Below the pieces are notes generated by a model. It had not been told where the DNA came from. It did no database searches and saw only the letters and a list, made by a program, of their open reading frames with translations. From Carettochelys insculpta (taxonomy: Eukaryota > Chordata > Testudines > Carettochelyidae): 64,000 nt of DNA. The position numbers were made by a program, and so were the translations under genes. The DNA lies in contig NC_134160.1 in assembly GCF_033958435.1 (NCBI RefSeq), positions 9,659,001 through 9,723,000 on the forward strand. The letters run 5' to 3'. Of the stretch, positions 22,401 to 30,929 are shown one piece after another; positions within the stretch are counted from its first letter, which is position 1; each line of letters begins with the position of its first letter.

Positions 22401-24983
22401 GCCCTCAACCCATGGGAATGGCCCTGGGGCTGCAACTCCTGCAGAAGTCCATGAGCTCAGTAGGAAGGGTGGAGAGCAAAGCCCAGAGAGCGCTGTAGGG
22501 GGTGGCCTGGTAATGAGCGTCCCAGGGAGCCAGGACTGCGAGGTTGTGTGCCGCATTCAGGCCCTGATTCTCCCCTGCCTGGTTTTCTCCTGTGGAGCGC
22601 AAGTGTAAAACACAACCCAGGAACAACAGTGCAAATGACACCACGTGGCCGGAGGCTGGGGAGGAGCTGACCCTGGCAAGTCATTCCCCTGCCCCGTGCC
22701 TCAGTTTCCCCACCCGTAGCTGCCAGAGGACAATGAAACTGCCCCACCTGTCTGGGGCATCACTAGGTGATGTTTGTGATGCACTTGGAGAGCCTGGAGC
22801 ATCTGTAGTTTTGAAGTGCCCCATGCCCACCATCATCACTGCACCTGCATGGACTCTCACCCACCCAGACCTGCCAGACAAGCTTGTGGAATACCCTGCT
22901 GGGAGGTGGGCACAGAAGACAGCAGTTCTGAAAGCAGGGTCCTGCCTCATGGGGATTTCATGTACTATTTGCGGGTGGGGAAACTGAGGCACGCAACGAT
23001 TCAGTCACTTATTCACCGTCACAGGGCAGGTGATTTGCAGAGACAGGAAGAGAATACGCTGGACCACACACCAGCCCAGCTGGAGGACCTGTCCCCTTAA
23101 GCCTGACACGTGCCAGGGCAGCTGGCACTTAGAGCAGGGCCAGCCTCAGACGTGGGCAGTAGAGCAGACCGGCCATGGGCTTGCGCTCCGAGATGCCCAG
23201 TGCCCAGGGCAGCAGCACAAAGGGGCAAGCAATCCCGTGGTCATGAGTCAGAGAAGCAGGGCTGGCCTCTGGGTAGAGATACCCATGTGTAGCAAGTGCT
23301 GGGGCGACCGGCCTGCGGGCTCCGCACAGGGAGTCTCACCAACCCTCCATGGTTCCTTCTGTCCCAGGAGCTGAGCAAGGTTCTTTATAACCACCCACTA
23401 GGCCAGACCCCCGTCCCACCAGTGTGCCAGGGAAGCCTCACCTTCCATGATGACTTCTGGGCCCTGCTGAGGTTGGGATCCTCCACACTGTGACTTCCCC
23501 CAGGTGAGATCCCATCCTCCTCGAGCATCCTACAAGCACAAAGTCCGGGGGGAACACTGGTGTTAGCAACAGACCCAGAGCAGGGCCCCAGAGCCCCATT
23601 TGCCTGACCTCGGAGAAAGCTGTGGATCCAGAGTGCCTGGCTCAGACCCACCGGGTGGAAAGAGGGAAGCACAAATGCCTCTCAGTTGTCTTCTGGAGAT
23701 CTCAGCCGGTCATGAGAAGAAGGGACGCTTCCTTCTAAAGGCCAAACCCTTCAGCCCATGAGCACAGGCTCCCCACGGACCCCTTGACTCCATCTTGCAG
23801 GGACTTTGCCTCCCACATCCCCATCCCCAGGGGTCAGACAGGAACGTATCAGGCGTGGCCTGGATATACCTCCTGAATTTACAGCCCATACAAAGGGGGA
23901 CAGGTGGGACAGCTCGACTTTGAGGTCTATATTGACCGGGCACCATGATGCCAAGATATGTATGGACCGGATACTGGGACTGGAAACACAGCTCATGCTC
24001 AATGGAAAGAGTATATGGACCGGGAATGGGGCCGTATCTCCTGGGTACGGACCAAGCCCCATGGCTGGGACAGAATGTATTGACTGCTGGGTGCGTATGG
24101 ACCGAACGTGGTGCTCTGAGTGGCGCTCTGGTTCTGAGAATGCCAGGTGTAGCTGGTCTGGCCATGGCAACTGCAAGCTTGGACCTAGCAAGAAAGGGCC
24201 CAGGGCCCAGGTCACACCAAGGAGATGGTCAAGAACTCATCCCCCCTCCTCAAGTGCGTCAGCCTAGGGGCTTCCTTCCAGGCTGGCAATGCGAACCAGG
24301 CCCAGACCTAGTTTCCTCTCCAACGGCCATTCCTACTGGGCTCCCCCGGCTGACTCAGCAGCCGGGCTGCTTCCTGAAAGGGCTGCTGGAAGCCACCTGC
24401 TGTGTGGCCTCAGCTCACTCCCTCCCCGGGTGGGTGTGCCTCAGGCCCAGCTGAACGGGGAACCCTCCCCTTGTACACACACCCACACCCAGCACGTACA
24501 GGTGCCCATCACAGGCATGCACATGCATGTGCGTGCCCCCCGTACCTCCCCGGGCCCACGTGAAAACACGCCCGTGCACGCCTGACTGTCACGCTCCTGC
24601 GCAGCCCAAACCCACCCCCTGGGCCAACAGGCAGCCACACTCTCCGTCCCGTTTCCGGACACAGGTGGACGTCCCCAGACCTGAGCTCCTAGACCCCAGT
24701 TCCAGCTCACCCACTGCCCGCCTCCAGGGCCTCACCTCTCCAAAGAGCCTGGCGCCTTGTTCCTTTCCTTCTCTTTCCTCCGGCTCTGCCCTTTCCCATC
24801 TTGGGGGGCTGCAGCTTCTGGGGCGCTGGGGCCATCCCCGCCGTCCTCCTTCCTTTGCAGCTCCGGCAGGCTGCTCTCACTTCTGGAGAAGAGCTGGGCG
24901 AGCCGCCTCCTGACGCCCCCTTTTCTGACCTTGGGGGGATCCTGCTGGGGGCAGCCTGCCTGGCCCTCTGCCCTGAGAGGCAT
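237..24983 (-). CDS. CRYBG2: CRYBG2-like beta/gamma-crystallin domain protein (AIM1 family), 5' ten exons, partial
   Basis: Ten exons, read right to left, join with matching phases: 24983-24736, 23529-23442, 18850-17688, 9377-6965, 5158-5111, 5034-4916, 3422-3266, 2156-2017, 1794-1668 and 272-237. Together they give 4539 nt, or 1513 residues. All introns are GT-AG. Residues 1-1304 are low-complexity, rich in Ser, Pro, Gly and Glu, probably disordered. From residue 1305 the protein shows the Lys-Leu-Asn-Arg-Arg-Pro-Gly-Lys lead-in and four Greek-key motifs, which make two beta/gamma-crystallin domains as in CRYBG1 (AIM1). The remaining crystallin domains and the C-terminal ricin-B-like domain expected for the family would lie left of the window. 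The family is non-lens crystallin-like; its molecular role is poorly known. CRYBG2 is preferred over CRYBG1 because a ZNF683-like gene lies next to it on the same strand. Confidence 0.88.
727..1626. mobile_element. hAT-like non-autonomous DNA transposon, interrupted
   Basis: The ends are inverted: CAGGGGTCGGCAGGC at the left and GGTTGCCGACCCCTC at the right. The flanking 8-bp sequences, CTCTAGTG (719-726) and CCCTAATG (1627-1634), match at 6 of 8 positions, as expected for an old hAT target duplication. No transposase is seen. A fold-back element at 1056-1466 is nested inside. Confidence 0.65.
1056..1466. mobile_element. Fold-back MITE with about 200-bp inverted arms
   Basis: The two halves are near-perfect inverted copies (about 1056-1258 and 1264-1466) meeting in a short A/T-rich centre at about 1261. 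The ends read GGGTGCATCTACACTTGC and, on the other strand, GGGTGTGTCTACACTTGC. TTTCGAAAG motifs recur in both arms. No coding capacity. Related fold-back sequences with TTTCGAAA and tctacac-type ends occur at 55.4 kb and 58.2 kb. The superfamily was not determined. Confidence 0.75.
1668..1794 (-). CDS. CRYBG2: CRYBG2 coding exon 9: second Greek key of crystallin domain 2
   Basis: A 127-nt exon, one base plus 42 codons. It begins WLIYSKPFFDDDPFVLEPGG and ends CSLHPIKL. The pattern W-L-I-Y then F-x-L-E-P-G-x-Y-P is the expected one for this position. Acceptor GTCCTCCAG|G, donor AAACTG|GTAAGC. A hAT-like transposon ends about 40 nt past this donor, inside the intron. Confidence 0.92.
2017..2156 (-). 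CDS. CRYBG2: CRYBG2 coding exon 8: first Greek key of crystallin domain 2
   Basis: A 140-nt exon, 46 codons plus two bases. It begins DYQIPEISLFSEENGEGTKV and ends SIIVHSG. The Asp-Tyr start and Leu-Phe-x-Glu match the equivalent AIM1 exon. Acceptor CTCTTTCAG|GAT, donor GGCCT|GTAAGC. Confidence 0.9.
2549..2844. mobile_element. Possible hAT-type element with TTACTTGAGTAA repeats
   Basis: Begins CAGAGGTGGGAAAAGTACCC and ends CCCAAGTACCCAG...CCCACTTCTG, a loose inverted match. Inside, TTACTTGAGTAAA recurs. No clear target duplication was found, so the boundaries are uncertain. Confidence 0.4.
2953..3159 (+). mobile_element. GTTCCCT-family MITE, copy 1 (best preserved ends)
   Basis: Starts CAGTGTTCCCTGTAAGCTGA and ends AGAGGGAACATTG, an inverted pair. 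The 8-bp flanks are GCTTGGAC (2945-2952) and GGTTGGAC (3160-3167), 7 of 8 identical. This is the evidence that the family is hAT-like. It holds the family core: GGTGCACA, then AACAAAATTTATTC. It lies in the intron before CRYBG2 exon 7. Confidence 0.75.
3266..3422 (-). CDS. CRYBG2: CRYBG2 coding exon 7: second Greek key of crystallin domain 1
   Basis: A 157-nt exon, one base plus 52 codons. It starts WLMYEKPRFHGLKCVLAEGD and ends IGSLKRAVK. The W-x-x-Y-E-x-P-x-F-x-G start and the G-S-L-K-R end are hallmarks of beta/gamma-crystallin Greek keys. Acceptor TCCCTCCAG|C, donor GTGAAG|GTGAGT. Confidence 0.94.
4050..4160 (+). mobile_element. CR1 LINE 3' fragment
   Basis: Carries ATGGTGCTTGGCCATGCC, GGACTGGACCCAATGACCTC and a CCAGCTCTAC end, the usual CR1 3' tail wording. 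Truncated. Confidence 0.6.
4345..4625 (-). mobile_element. Old CR1-type LINE fragment
   Basis: Read on the minus strand. The plus strand shows CACAGATTCACAGACTCGAA and GGGGGAAAATTCCTTCCTGA, typical of older CR1 subfamilies in reptiles and birds. No open frame. Confidence 0.55.
4916..5034 (-). CDS. CRYBG2: CRYBG2 coding exon 6: first Greek key of crystallin domain 1
   Basis: A 119-nt exon, 39 codons plus two bases. It reads IVLFSQPGFASQKREIW and ends in SVRVVRGG. This is a typical Greek-key motif: a hydrophobic strand, Phe-Ser-Gln-Pro-Gly-Phe, then the conserved Trp. Acceptor TCTCGCCAG|ATC, donor GGAGG|GTAAGA. The split Gly codon is completed by the next exon. Confidence 0.92.
5111..5158 (-). 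CDS. CRYBG2: CRYBG2 coding exon 5 (48-nt microexon)
   Basis: Sixteen codons, EDAKSHVSKLNRRPGK, phase 0 at both ends. The acceptor is TTTGAACAG|GAA and the donor is GGGAAG|GTACCG. The Lys-Leu-Asn-x-Arg-Pro-Gly-Lys motif is what precedes the first crystallin motif in CRYBG1. It is too short to be seen as an open reading frame but is firmly placed by homology and phase. Confidence 0.85.
6305..6655 (-). mobile_element. CR1 LINE 3' fragment
   Basis: Plus strand reads GAACTGGAAGGGACTTCGAG followed by the TCCAGTCCCCTGCCCTC and TTCCCATGTTTCATCACTCT segments of the CR1 3' end. It lies in the intron between CRYBG2 exons 4 and 5. Confidence 0.75.
6965..9377 (-). CDS. CRYBG2: CRYBG2 coding exon 4 (largest N-terminal exon)
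   Basis: A 2413-nt exon: one base completing a Ser codon, then 804 codons without a stop. The acceptor has a long pyrimidine tract, TCGTCCCCCTGTAG|C, and the donor is CACAGCCAG|GTGAGG. The product (residues 501-1304) is low-complexity. The first third holds a basic Trp-containing patch (WFSWWKKTP) and degenerate repeats of about 25-30 residues built on Ser-Pro-Gly-Glu. Further on there is a run of Glu (SEGEEEMEEEEEIENPY) followed by a Trp-rich patch (YPWENVSAD). The large single exon before the crystallin exons matches the gene layout known for AIM1-type genes. The open frame continues a little past the donor (to 6785), but that extension is read as intron. Confidence 0.82.
10201..10340 (-). 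mobile_element. Fold-back SINE insertion
   Basis: The insert is bounded by 12-bp flanks CTTCGTAACAAT (10189-10200) and CTTTGTAACAAT (10341-10352), 11 of 12 identical. Two 43-bp arms, 10203-10245 and 10261-10303, are inverted copies with one mismatch, around a 15-bp A/T-rich centre. The right part (about 10304-10340) carries the SINE head, CTAGTCTGTATACTATC on the minus strand. Arms carry the SINE body motif AAAGACTAACAAAAT. Confidence 0.75.
10372..10407 (+). repeat. (TG)18 microsatellite
   Basis: Eighteen uninterrupted TG units, 20 bp after the target duplication of the fold-back SINE. Confidence 0.97.
11002..11195 (-). mobile_element. GTTCCCT-family MITE, copy 2
   Basis: Reverse orientation. 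Carries CATGTGTGGAATAAAGATTG, GTGCACCACC and CATCAGCTGGGCAGC. Its ends CAATGTTCCCACT and TACAGGGCACATGG are decayed. Confidence 0.65.
11575..11905. mobile_element. MITE sharing GAGGTCGA/GGAGAAACTCT with the copy at 51.6-52.0 kb
   Basis: Contains GGGAGGTCGACAGGAGAAAC and GGAGTACAGGGTTGACTGC. The same segments, diverged, are at 51.85-51.93 kb (GGGAGGTCGATGGGAGAAAC, GGAGTACCTGGGTTGAT). No coding capacity; ends uncertain. Confidence 0.5.
12240..12335. repeat. MIR-like ancient SINE fragment
   Basis: Contains CATTCTACAGATGGGAATAC then CTGAGGCACAGAG, the core wording of MIR/CORE-SINE repeats. Confidence 0.5.
12379..12867. mobile_element. hAT-like element related to that at 16.4-17.0 kb
   Basis: Starts CAGTATTTCTCAAGTACTCC. 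Its end GATGGGTTGATGTACCCC...GTTGACCATTG matches the end of the 16426-17043 element. Flanking 8-mers do not match. Confidence 0.5.
13375..13545. repeat. MIR-like ancient SINE fragment
   Basis: Contains CCAGATGAGGAAACTGAGGT, then CCAGGGTCACCCAGGAAG and CCCTAACCACTAGACCA, the usual order in MIR-type repeats. Confidence 0.55.
15268..15477 (-). mobile_element. GTTCCCT-family MITE, copy 3
   Basis: Reverse orientation. Holds CAATGGTCCCTCTAAACC, GCAGAATAAATTTTGTTATG and CTAATCAGCTGGGCAGCAC. Ends decayed. Confidence 0.7.
16426..17043. mobile_element. hAT-like element with 8-bp target duplication
   Basis: Starts CAGTGTTTCTCAACC and ends GGTTGAGAACTACTG, an inverted pair. Flanks TTACAGAG (16418-16425) and ATACAGAG (17044-17051) match at 7 of 8. 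No transposase. A second TGTGGTTCTCAGCCTTTG-type end at about 16641 suggests a nested or composite structure. Confidence 0.7.
17490..17560 (-). mobile_element. CR1 LINE 3' fragment
   Basis: Plus strand GTGACCTCGGGAGGTCAAGT then CCAGTCCCCTGCCCTCTTGG, the CR1 tail. Confidence 0.5.
17688..18850 (-). CDS. CRYBG2: CRYBG2 coding exon 3 (large, low-complexity)
   Basis: An 1163-nt open exon coding for 387 residues plus two bases of a split Ser codon. The acceptor is TTCCCCCCACAG|CCG and the donor is GCAG|GTACGTGAG. The frame has no stop over the exon. It begins with a PNSLSYSESDLWRSG segment and is rich in Ser, Pro, Glu and Gln, with short acidic runs near residues 280-320 of the protein. No folded domain is seen. 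Its phase-2 end fits only an exon that begins with one spare base, as the exon at 9377-6965 does. Confidence 0.75.
19010..19150 (+). mobile_element. GTTCCCT-family MITE, copy 4 (partial)
   Basis: Carries CCCAGCTGATTAGCAGAGCA, GGGTGGTGCACATGCCTTGG and AACAAAATTTATTCCACCCA. Left end disrupted. Confidence 0.65.
19575..19655 (+). mobile_element. CR1 LINE 3' fragment
   Basis: GGGATGGTGCTCGGTGCTG, then GATGACCTCTTGATGTCCCT and CCAGCTCTGTGATA, a short CR1 tail. Confidence 0.6.
20085..20475 (+). mobile_element. CR1 LINE 3' fragment
   Basis: About 390 bp of the CR1 3' region: ATGAGGAGAGGCTGGGGGAT, GAAGCACTGGAATGCGTTGC, and a tail ending CCAGCCCTGTGAGTCTATGA. Frame broken; no reverse transcriptase core. 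Confidence 0.85.
21985..22075 (+). mobile_element. CR1 LINE 3' fragment
   Basis: GATGGTGCTTGGCCCTACCA through GATGACCTCTTGAGGTCCCT to TTCTGTGATTCTATG, a complete-looking CR1 tail. Confidence 0.7.
23442..23529 (-). CDS. CRYBG2: CRYBG2 coding exon 2
   Basis: An 88-nt exon: one base completes an Arg codon, then 29 codons. The acceptor is TTGTGCTTGTAG|G and the donor is TGGAAG|GTGAGG. The phase agrees with both neighbours (phase 2 in, phase 0 out). No domain is recognised; the peptide is rich in Ser, Gly and acidic residues. The call rests on splice sites and phase, not on homology. Confidence 0.6.
24736..24983 (-). CDS. CRYBG2: CRYBG2 coding exon 1 (start codon)
   Basis: Codes for 82 residues plus two bases of a split Arg codon. 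The frame is open from an in-frame TAA at 25073-25071, and the first ATG is at 24983-24981, so this start is chosen. Its Kozak context is weak (C at -3). A polypyrimidine-CAG acceptor-like site lies just before it, so an upstream non-coding exon is likely. The product is strongly basic and polar: a KGGVRRRLAQLFSRS stretch near residue 20, then a Lys/Arg/Glu-rich end. The donor is GAGAG|GTGAGG. An alternative start is the ATG at the very beginning of the next exon. Confidence 0.65.
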
Positions 24984-26216
24984 TAGCAGCTGGAAGGGCG
25001 AGCCAGGGCACCTCTCCCCACTCACCCGGCGGGCAGGAACAGACAAGCCACCCCTCACTCCTTCCTTTTCTTAGCCAGGGCCGGCGGCGGTGGCTGGCCC
25101 ACCTGGGAGAATCCGGGTGTGGGAGCTGGGAGGGGAATCACACCTGCTGCGGCAGCGCCAACAGCCCCAGCCGTGCCAGGCTGGGAGCCAGGCCAGAGCG
25201 GCCCCGGGAGGACTGTGGGGCCCAGGTGGAAGGCCTGGTTGCCAGGCTGTTACCTGGCTTTTGGAACTCAAGCCCTGTCACATGAGTGTGACCGCAGCCT
25301 GGAGACAGGAGTGCAGCAAAACCGGCCTGGGAAAGTGCCCAGCCAAGGCCTCGGCTCAAGGAGGGGGGAGTGTATGCCAGGTGCGGGGCTGGGATTTGAC
25401 ACTCGCTGGCTCCGTGACAGGAGCCGACCTGCTGCATATTTGTTTAGAGAACAAACAAGGCAGATCTCAGCAGCCTGGGCCCTTGGGAACGTCTCACGCA
25501 GGCGCTAACTCAGTCAACAGCCAGCCATGAGGCAGCAGCAGTACGCTGGGATCCAGGGCAGAGTGTGGGGCCCAGGAACGGCCCCGGGGAACTGCAGGCA
25601 GGCCCTTAGATTCACCCAGGTCCAGCTCTCGGATGCTGATCCAGGCTTCTCCGAAGGCTGAGGATGCTGGATCAGGCCCATCTCTAACAAGCAAGCCAGG
25701 TGAGAATGGGTGGTCTCATGAATGCCACATCCTGCCCTTGGGTAGAGGATGCGCCTCTCAGGAGCCCCCACCCCTGTTTTAGCAGGAGGTGGAAAGGGCT
25801 AAACGTAGCACTTAATGAACATTAACACATGGGTCCACCTCACAGCCTCCCCGTGAGGGTACGGCCATCACCCCCCATTTCACAGATTCTGAGGTGGCTT
25901 TCCCCAGCCTGCCCTGAGACACAGTAGCAGAGAGAGGGCAAGGGAACCCCTGGCTGTCCTGGCTCCCAGCCCCTCTCTCAGGCCACTTGTCCCGTCTGCT
26001 AAAGAGTCTACCTGTTAGGAAGTGGCAGAGCTTTATAATAAATCGTCAGTCCACTGCCTCTCCACAGTCCCCCCGATGGGATGTGCTCTAGATAAAATCT
26101 GGAGAGGTGCCCTTTGGGGGTTGTTAGTAATAAGCTACTGCCCACACAGCACAGCAGAGCCCTGGGGTGGTCTGGCTTGCAGGGGCAGGAGTCAGACCGG
26201 TTTTAAAAGTCCCAAG

Positions 26217-26420
26217 CAGTGATGCTCCCACCCAAGCGTCCATGTATTGTTTTCCCATATGTGTGTGGAAAAAATTTTGTTACGCGCACCATCTTATATG
26301 CTGTTGTGCACCACCAGCAGAAATACAAGCTGCTGGCTGTGGGCATTCTGCTAATCAGCTGTGCAGCGCTTGACTCATTCCTGGGCCGCTGCCCAAGCGC
26401 TCAGTCTACAGGGAACACTG
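26217..26420 (-). mobile_element. GTTCCCT-family MITE, copy 5
   Basis: Reverse orientation, CAGTGATGCTCCC to TACAGGGAACACTG. Carries GTGGAAAAAATTTTGTTACG and CTAATCAGCTGTGCAGCGC. Confidence 0.7.
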
Positions 26421-27297
26421 GCTGTGACACCTGCTGAGCTCCACGTATGGCACATGGAGCGTGGCTGGGAATCCCTGTAAGTCTGATACTGGGCACGTTT
26501 CTAGGGGGACTAAAGCAAAGGCACAGGCCTAGAGGCTGGGAATTGGCTGCTGCTCAGGACACAACCCAGCAGAGGGTGGGCGTGGGAGACCCCATGCACC
26601 AAGCAGGAAGTAAGGAAGAGATGAAGCCTGGCTCCACCCCATAATACACTGATTATCCCAGTTAACCCCGCAACGACCACTGGATTGCAGGCACGTGCCA
26701 TGGCGTGTTGTTCATGTGTCTTGTGGTCTCACTTCATTCTGGTGGCCCTGCCTGGAGGGCGTCACCCTCTCTCCAGAGCACAGCAGGGAGCTCGGAATCA
26801 CACCAGAATCAGCCACAGCAGATCCACCTGCCTCGCGACAGTCTGAGCAGATGCCAGGAGCCTCTCTTCCGCACTGACTCTGAACCGGCCACAGGTGCTG
26901 GAACCGGAGGTGTAAAGCAAGGATGCATGAAATGAGGGGCACGCAGATAGCACCCCACATTGCTGGTGACAGCCGAGTGAGCCCCCTATAGCCAGTCAAG
27001 GAGCGGCTGGGGTTCGCTCTGCACACCCCACAAAGCCTAGGTACACAAGCACAGTTAGCAAAACTATCCCATCCCAGGAGATTGTCTTGGTTAGGACAAG
27101 CTTGCAGCCCACGGAGGTGCAGGAGGGCCACTCCCGCTGCCCACTCACTAACCTAGGGTGCCCAGCGCTGCCAGGCTGTCTCCAGGTCACAAGAGTTGTG
27201 AGCAAAAGGCCAGACTCCGCAGTTCTCATGCGCACCACAAGGAGGCACCGGGGGACTGCGCTTCAAGCATGCGCTGCCCCAGTCTTGTAACACTAAA

Positions 27298-27635
27298 CAA
27301 GGGGTGCACAAAGTGGGGGACGGGCTCTCTTGGGGGGCATGAAATTTCATAAGGGGGGCACAAAACTGCTGGGTCTCAGGCTCATCCACCTCATTAAAAC
27401 GGTTGAAATCTGGCTGGTTCTATGCCTGTGCGTTCTCATTTATAGTCCGATTCATAAAGTTGTGCTATTCTACAGACATATTTTCTTACACGTGCTGAAA
27501 GGGGTTTCTTCTTTCTTCATATGATCATTACCAACGTTTCCTTTGGTCCGGATTACATTAGACAGGTTGGGGGGCCCCGGTAACTGCAGGGATGAAACGG
27601 GGGTCCCGAAGTAAAAAGTTTGATCACCCTCACAC
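27298..27635. mobile_element. hAT-like non-autonomous element
   Basis: Left end AAGGGGTGCACAAAGTGGGG and right end TAAAAAGTTTGATCACCCTC are a loose inverted pair. The right end recurs as an isolated fragment at 48898-48922 (TAAAAAGTTTGCTCACCCTG). No open frame. Confidence 0.5.
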
Positions 27636-27858
27636 TAAGCCATGGGATATGCGCTGATTGAGAGCCCCTCATTCTGCACTTCGTCTGGGTCTATGCTCGC
27701 CGTGGAAGAGCGAACACTTAGGATCAATCTTCTGGGGTGCCGTTTTGCACAAGCGCGAAATGGTGCTTTGCATTCCGGGGTCAACGTCGAAGCCGGAACT
27801 CTTTGCGGGCTGCAAGGATTAAGGTGTGCTGACGGGATTCGGCAGTGAGGACAGGGAC

Positions 27859-27934
27859 GAATATCGACGGCTGCTAAATCGATTTTTGGGACGCAACTGG
27901 CGTGCCTAAAACTGCGTAGCAGCCGTCGATATTC
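27859..27934. repeat. 17-bp perfect inverted repeat
   Basis: GAATATCGACGGCTGCT (27859-27875) is repeated inverted at 27918-27934, with a 42-bp loop. The CpG-rich arms look like one end of a short MITE (about 27640-27950), whose other end I could not define. Confidence 0.7.
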
Positions 27935-28596
27935 AAGGTTAGTGTAGCCCCAGCCATCCTTCCACAGCCCAGGGGGCCTGGGCTCGCCAAGCTCTCACTC
28001 GTGGGATTGCATCTGTGTGCAAATTCACCCACCGGGTGGCACGCCAGCTGGGGGCTGAAGGAAAGGATGCTGCAGGAGAGTGTTTTAATTTTTGATTAAA
28101 TAAATGGGCTAAAGGTGTCAGCCTAACCCAGTTACTGTCCAACCTTACTTCAGTCAGCGAGATCTGGGGGCTCAGCATATAGAGCCATCCGCCTGCCTGC
28201 CCCAATGGCAGATGCAACATAAACAACCCCTCTGTCTTTTGATTAAAGATACAGCAAAGGAGGGAAAACAATTCATTGCAGCCCCATTGCATGGGCTTTT
28301 CCAGCCAGCTGTTCTTAAGGGGCAGACCCCCCCGTGTTTGAAGCTAGCCTTGCTGCTTCAGCTGGTGGAGGAGTGCTGTGCTGGGGGAGGCTGCAGGAAG
28401 CCAGGCCAAGACCCTTTGCCTTCTCCTAGCCTCACTGGTTCCTTGTTGTTCTCCGGCGGAAGTTTGTTCCTCGAAACACTGAGCTCAGCTCTCTGCAGAG
28501 TTTTCACATTGGAAGCTGGCAGACAGGCTTCTCCCCAGGCAGAGCTCTGCACCCTAAAGCCCCACCCCAGGGCAGGAGAGGGAGTTAGGGGCTTCC

Positions 28597-29855
28597 ACAG
28601 AATCACAGAATCACAGGGCTGGAAGGGACTTCAGGAGGTCATCTAGTCCAGCCCCCTGCTTCAAGCAGGATCAACCCCAACTAAGTCATCCCAGCCAGGA
28701 CCTTGTCCAGCGGGGACTTAAAAACCTCAAGGGATGGAGAATCCACCACTTCTCTAGGTAACGCATTCCTGTGCTTCACCACCTGCCTGGTGAAGCGGTT
28801 TTTCCTGATATCTAACCTACACCTCTCCCTCTGCAACTTCAGACCATTACTCCTTGTTCTGCCACCTGACACCACTGAGAACAGTTTATCACCCTCTTTT
28901 TTAGAGCTCCCCTTCAGGAAGTTGAAGGCTGCTATTAAGTCACCTCTAAGTCTTCTCTTTTATAAACTAAACAAGCCCAAATCCCTCAGCCTCTCCTCAT
29001 AGATCTTGTGCTCCAGACCCTTAATCATTTTTGTTGCCCTTCGCTGAACCTGCTCCAGCAAATCCACGTCCTTTTTATAGTGGGGGGCCCAAAACTGGAC
29101 ACAATATTCCAGATGTGGCCTCACCAGTGCCAAATAAAGAGGAATAACTACTTCTCTAGATCTGCTTGAAATTCTCCTCCTAATGCACCCTAGTATGCCG
29201 TTAGCCTTCTTGGCTACAGGGGCACACTGTTTATTCATATCCAGACTTTCATCCACCATAACCCCTAGGTCCCTTTCCATCGTACCACTGCTGAGCCAGT
29301 CGGTCCCCAGCCTGTAACAATGTTTGGGATTCTTCCGCCCCAGGTGCGGGACTCTACACTTCTCCTTATTGAACTGCATCAGATTTCTTTTAGCCCAGTC
29401 CTCCAATTTATCCAGGTCTCTCTGGATTCTCTCTCTACCCTCCAACATATCTACCTCTCCCGCTAGTTTTGTGTCATCCGCAGACTTGCTGAGGGTGCAA
29501 TCCAGTCCCTCATCCAGGTCATTAATAAAGATGTTGAATAACACCGGCCCCAGAACTGAGCCTTGCGGCACTCCGCTTGAAACAGACCACCATCCAGATA
29601 TTGAGCCATTGACCACTACCCTTTGGGCCCGACCATCAAGCCAGCTTTCTATCCACTTTATAGTCCAAGGATCCAGTCCATATTTCCTTAATTTATGGAC
29701 AAGAATGGTGTGGAAGACCGTACCAAAAGCCGTGCTGAAGTCAAGGTATATCACATCCACTGACTTCCTCATGTCCACAGAGCTTGTTACCTCGTCATAG
29801 AAGCTAATCAGATTGGTCAGGCAGGACTTGCCCCTGGCAGCTTGGAGGAGCTCAT
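28597..29855 (-). mobile_element. CR1 LINE, 5'-truncated, with reverse transcriptase fragment
   Basis: The 3' end is marked by tandem GATTCTGT octamers (plus strand ACAGAATCACAGAATCACAG at 28597). The minus strand holds a 272-residue open frame (28960-29778) with [20 protein letters not shown] and the ADD region of a LINE reverse transcriptase. The catalytic F-A-D-D motif reads S-A-D-D (residues 99-102 of the open frame), and AFDTV reads AFGTV. The 5' part of the element, including the endonuclease, is absent. It is a dead copy. Confidence 0.93.
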
Positions 29856-30079
29856 GAGCCCAGTTCTCTTACTCAGCTAGGGATTAAGGAGTCTCACCAC
29901 CCTGGCCTGCAGTCCCGCTTCCGGCCTGGCTCTGTGATACAGGGAGCGCTCTATCAGGCGGGGAAGTGACACACAAACTGAAAAGACAATAGCAAGCACT
30001 CTTGGGCCTCTGACACTGAAGTTTGACCCAGTCCATCCCCACCAGCCCCTGACTAGACCAAGGGTGAACAAATGCCTTG

Positions 30080-30180
30080 TCGACCTATCATTATCCCCAT
30101 TTTAAAGATGGGAAACTGAGGCACAGAGCAGTGACATGATTCACCCTAGCTCAGAGGCCTCTGTCTTAACCACAAGAACA
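30080..30180. repeat. MIR-like ancient SINE fragment
   Basis: TTATCCCCATTTTAAAGATG, GGAAACTGAGGCACAGAGCA, then CTTAACCAC. Confidence 0.6.
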
Positions 30181-30929
30181 CCCTTCCTCTGGGCCAGCTC
30201 TGAAGGAAATTTAAGGGTACCTCAGCACTTCCCAGAAGTGGCTCAGCACCCCCTAGAACTGGGCCACAAGAAAGGACTCCGGCTCTGATCCTGCTCCTAT
30301 TGAAGTCCATGGCAAAACTCCTGTTGGTTTCAAAAGGGCAGGATCAGGCCCATAATAAATGTGCTACCTTGAGCGCTTAATGGGGTCACTGGGTTATGTT
30401 AAGTCACGCTCAAGTCTGCAGCCTTGAGTGAGTTCTAGGAAGGCCCAGGCCCCGTCCTTAGCCAGCTGGGGATGTGTCGGCCTACCCGCCCACCCCTTGC
30501 ACCACGCGGAGGGGATTACTCACAAGGCCTGCTGGTAAGCAAGGGGATTTCTCAGAGCACAGCAAAGGTCAGAGCTCAGGGCTGCTGCTTCTTTCCATTC
30601 TTCCTGTTGAAGTGACAGGCAGAGGGGCTGAGCGCCCAGGCCAGCCCTGCACACTGTGTCTGCCCCCTCAGGAGGATAAGGGGAAGGACATGAGGGAGGG
30701 GAGCCAGCAAGACATGAGTCACGCGCCCACACAGCTCTTTAGACAGCAGCTGCCAGGCAGCTGGAGCGGGCTCTGGGGTGAGGTGCTGGTGGCAGAAGGG
30801 CTGTTATGAAAAGGGGTGGAAACAGCCTGCCTACCACGCAGGGAGCCTGTGAACCAGAGAGATTCACCAGGGGACCCACGGAAAAAGGGTTCCTCCCATC
30901 CATGCTAGGAACCTTCTGCTTCCATTGGC

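Larger units (their letters stand above)
18851..23441. other. CRYBG2 intron between exons 3 and 2
   Basis: Holds one MITE copy and three CR1 fragments listed separately. I recognise nothing in 20.5-21.9 kb or 22.1-23.4 kb. Exon phases on both sides agree without a further exon. Confidence 0.55.
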
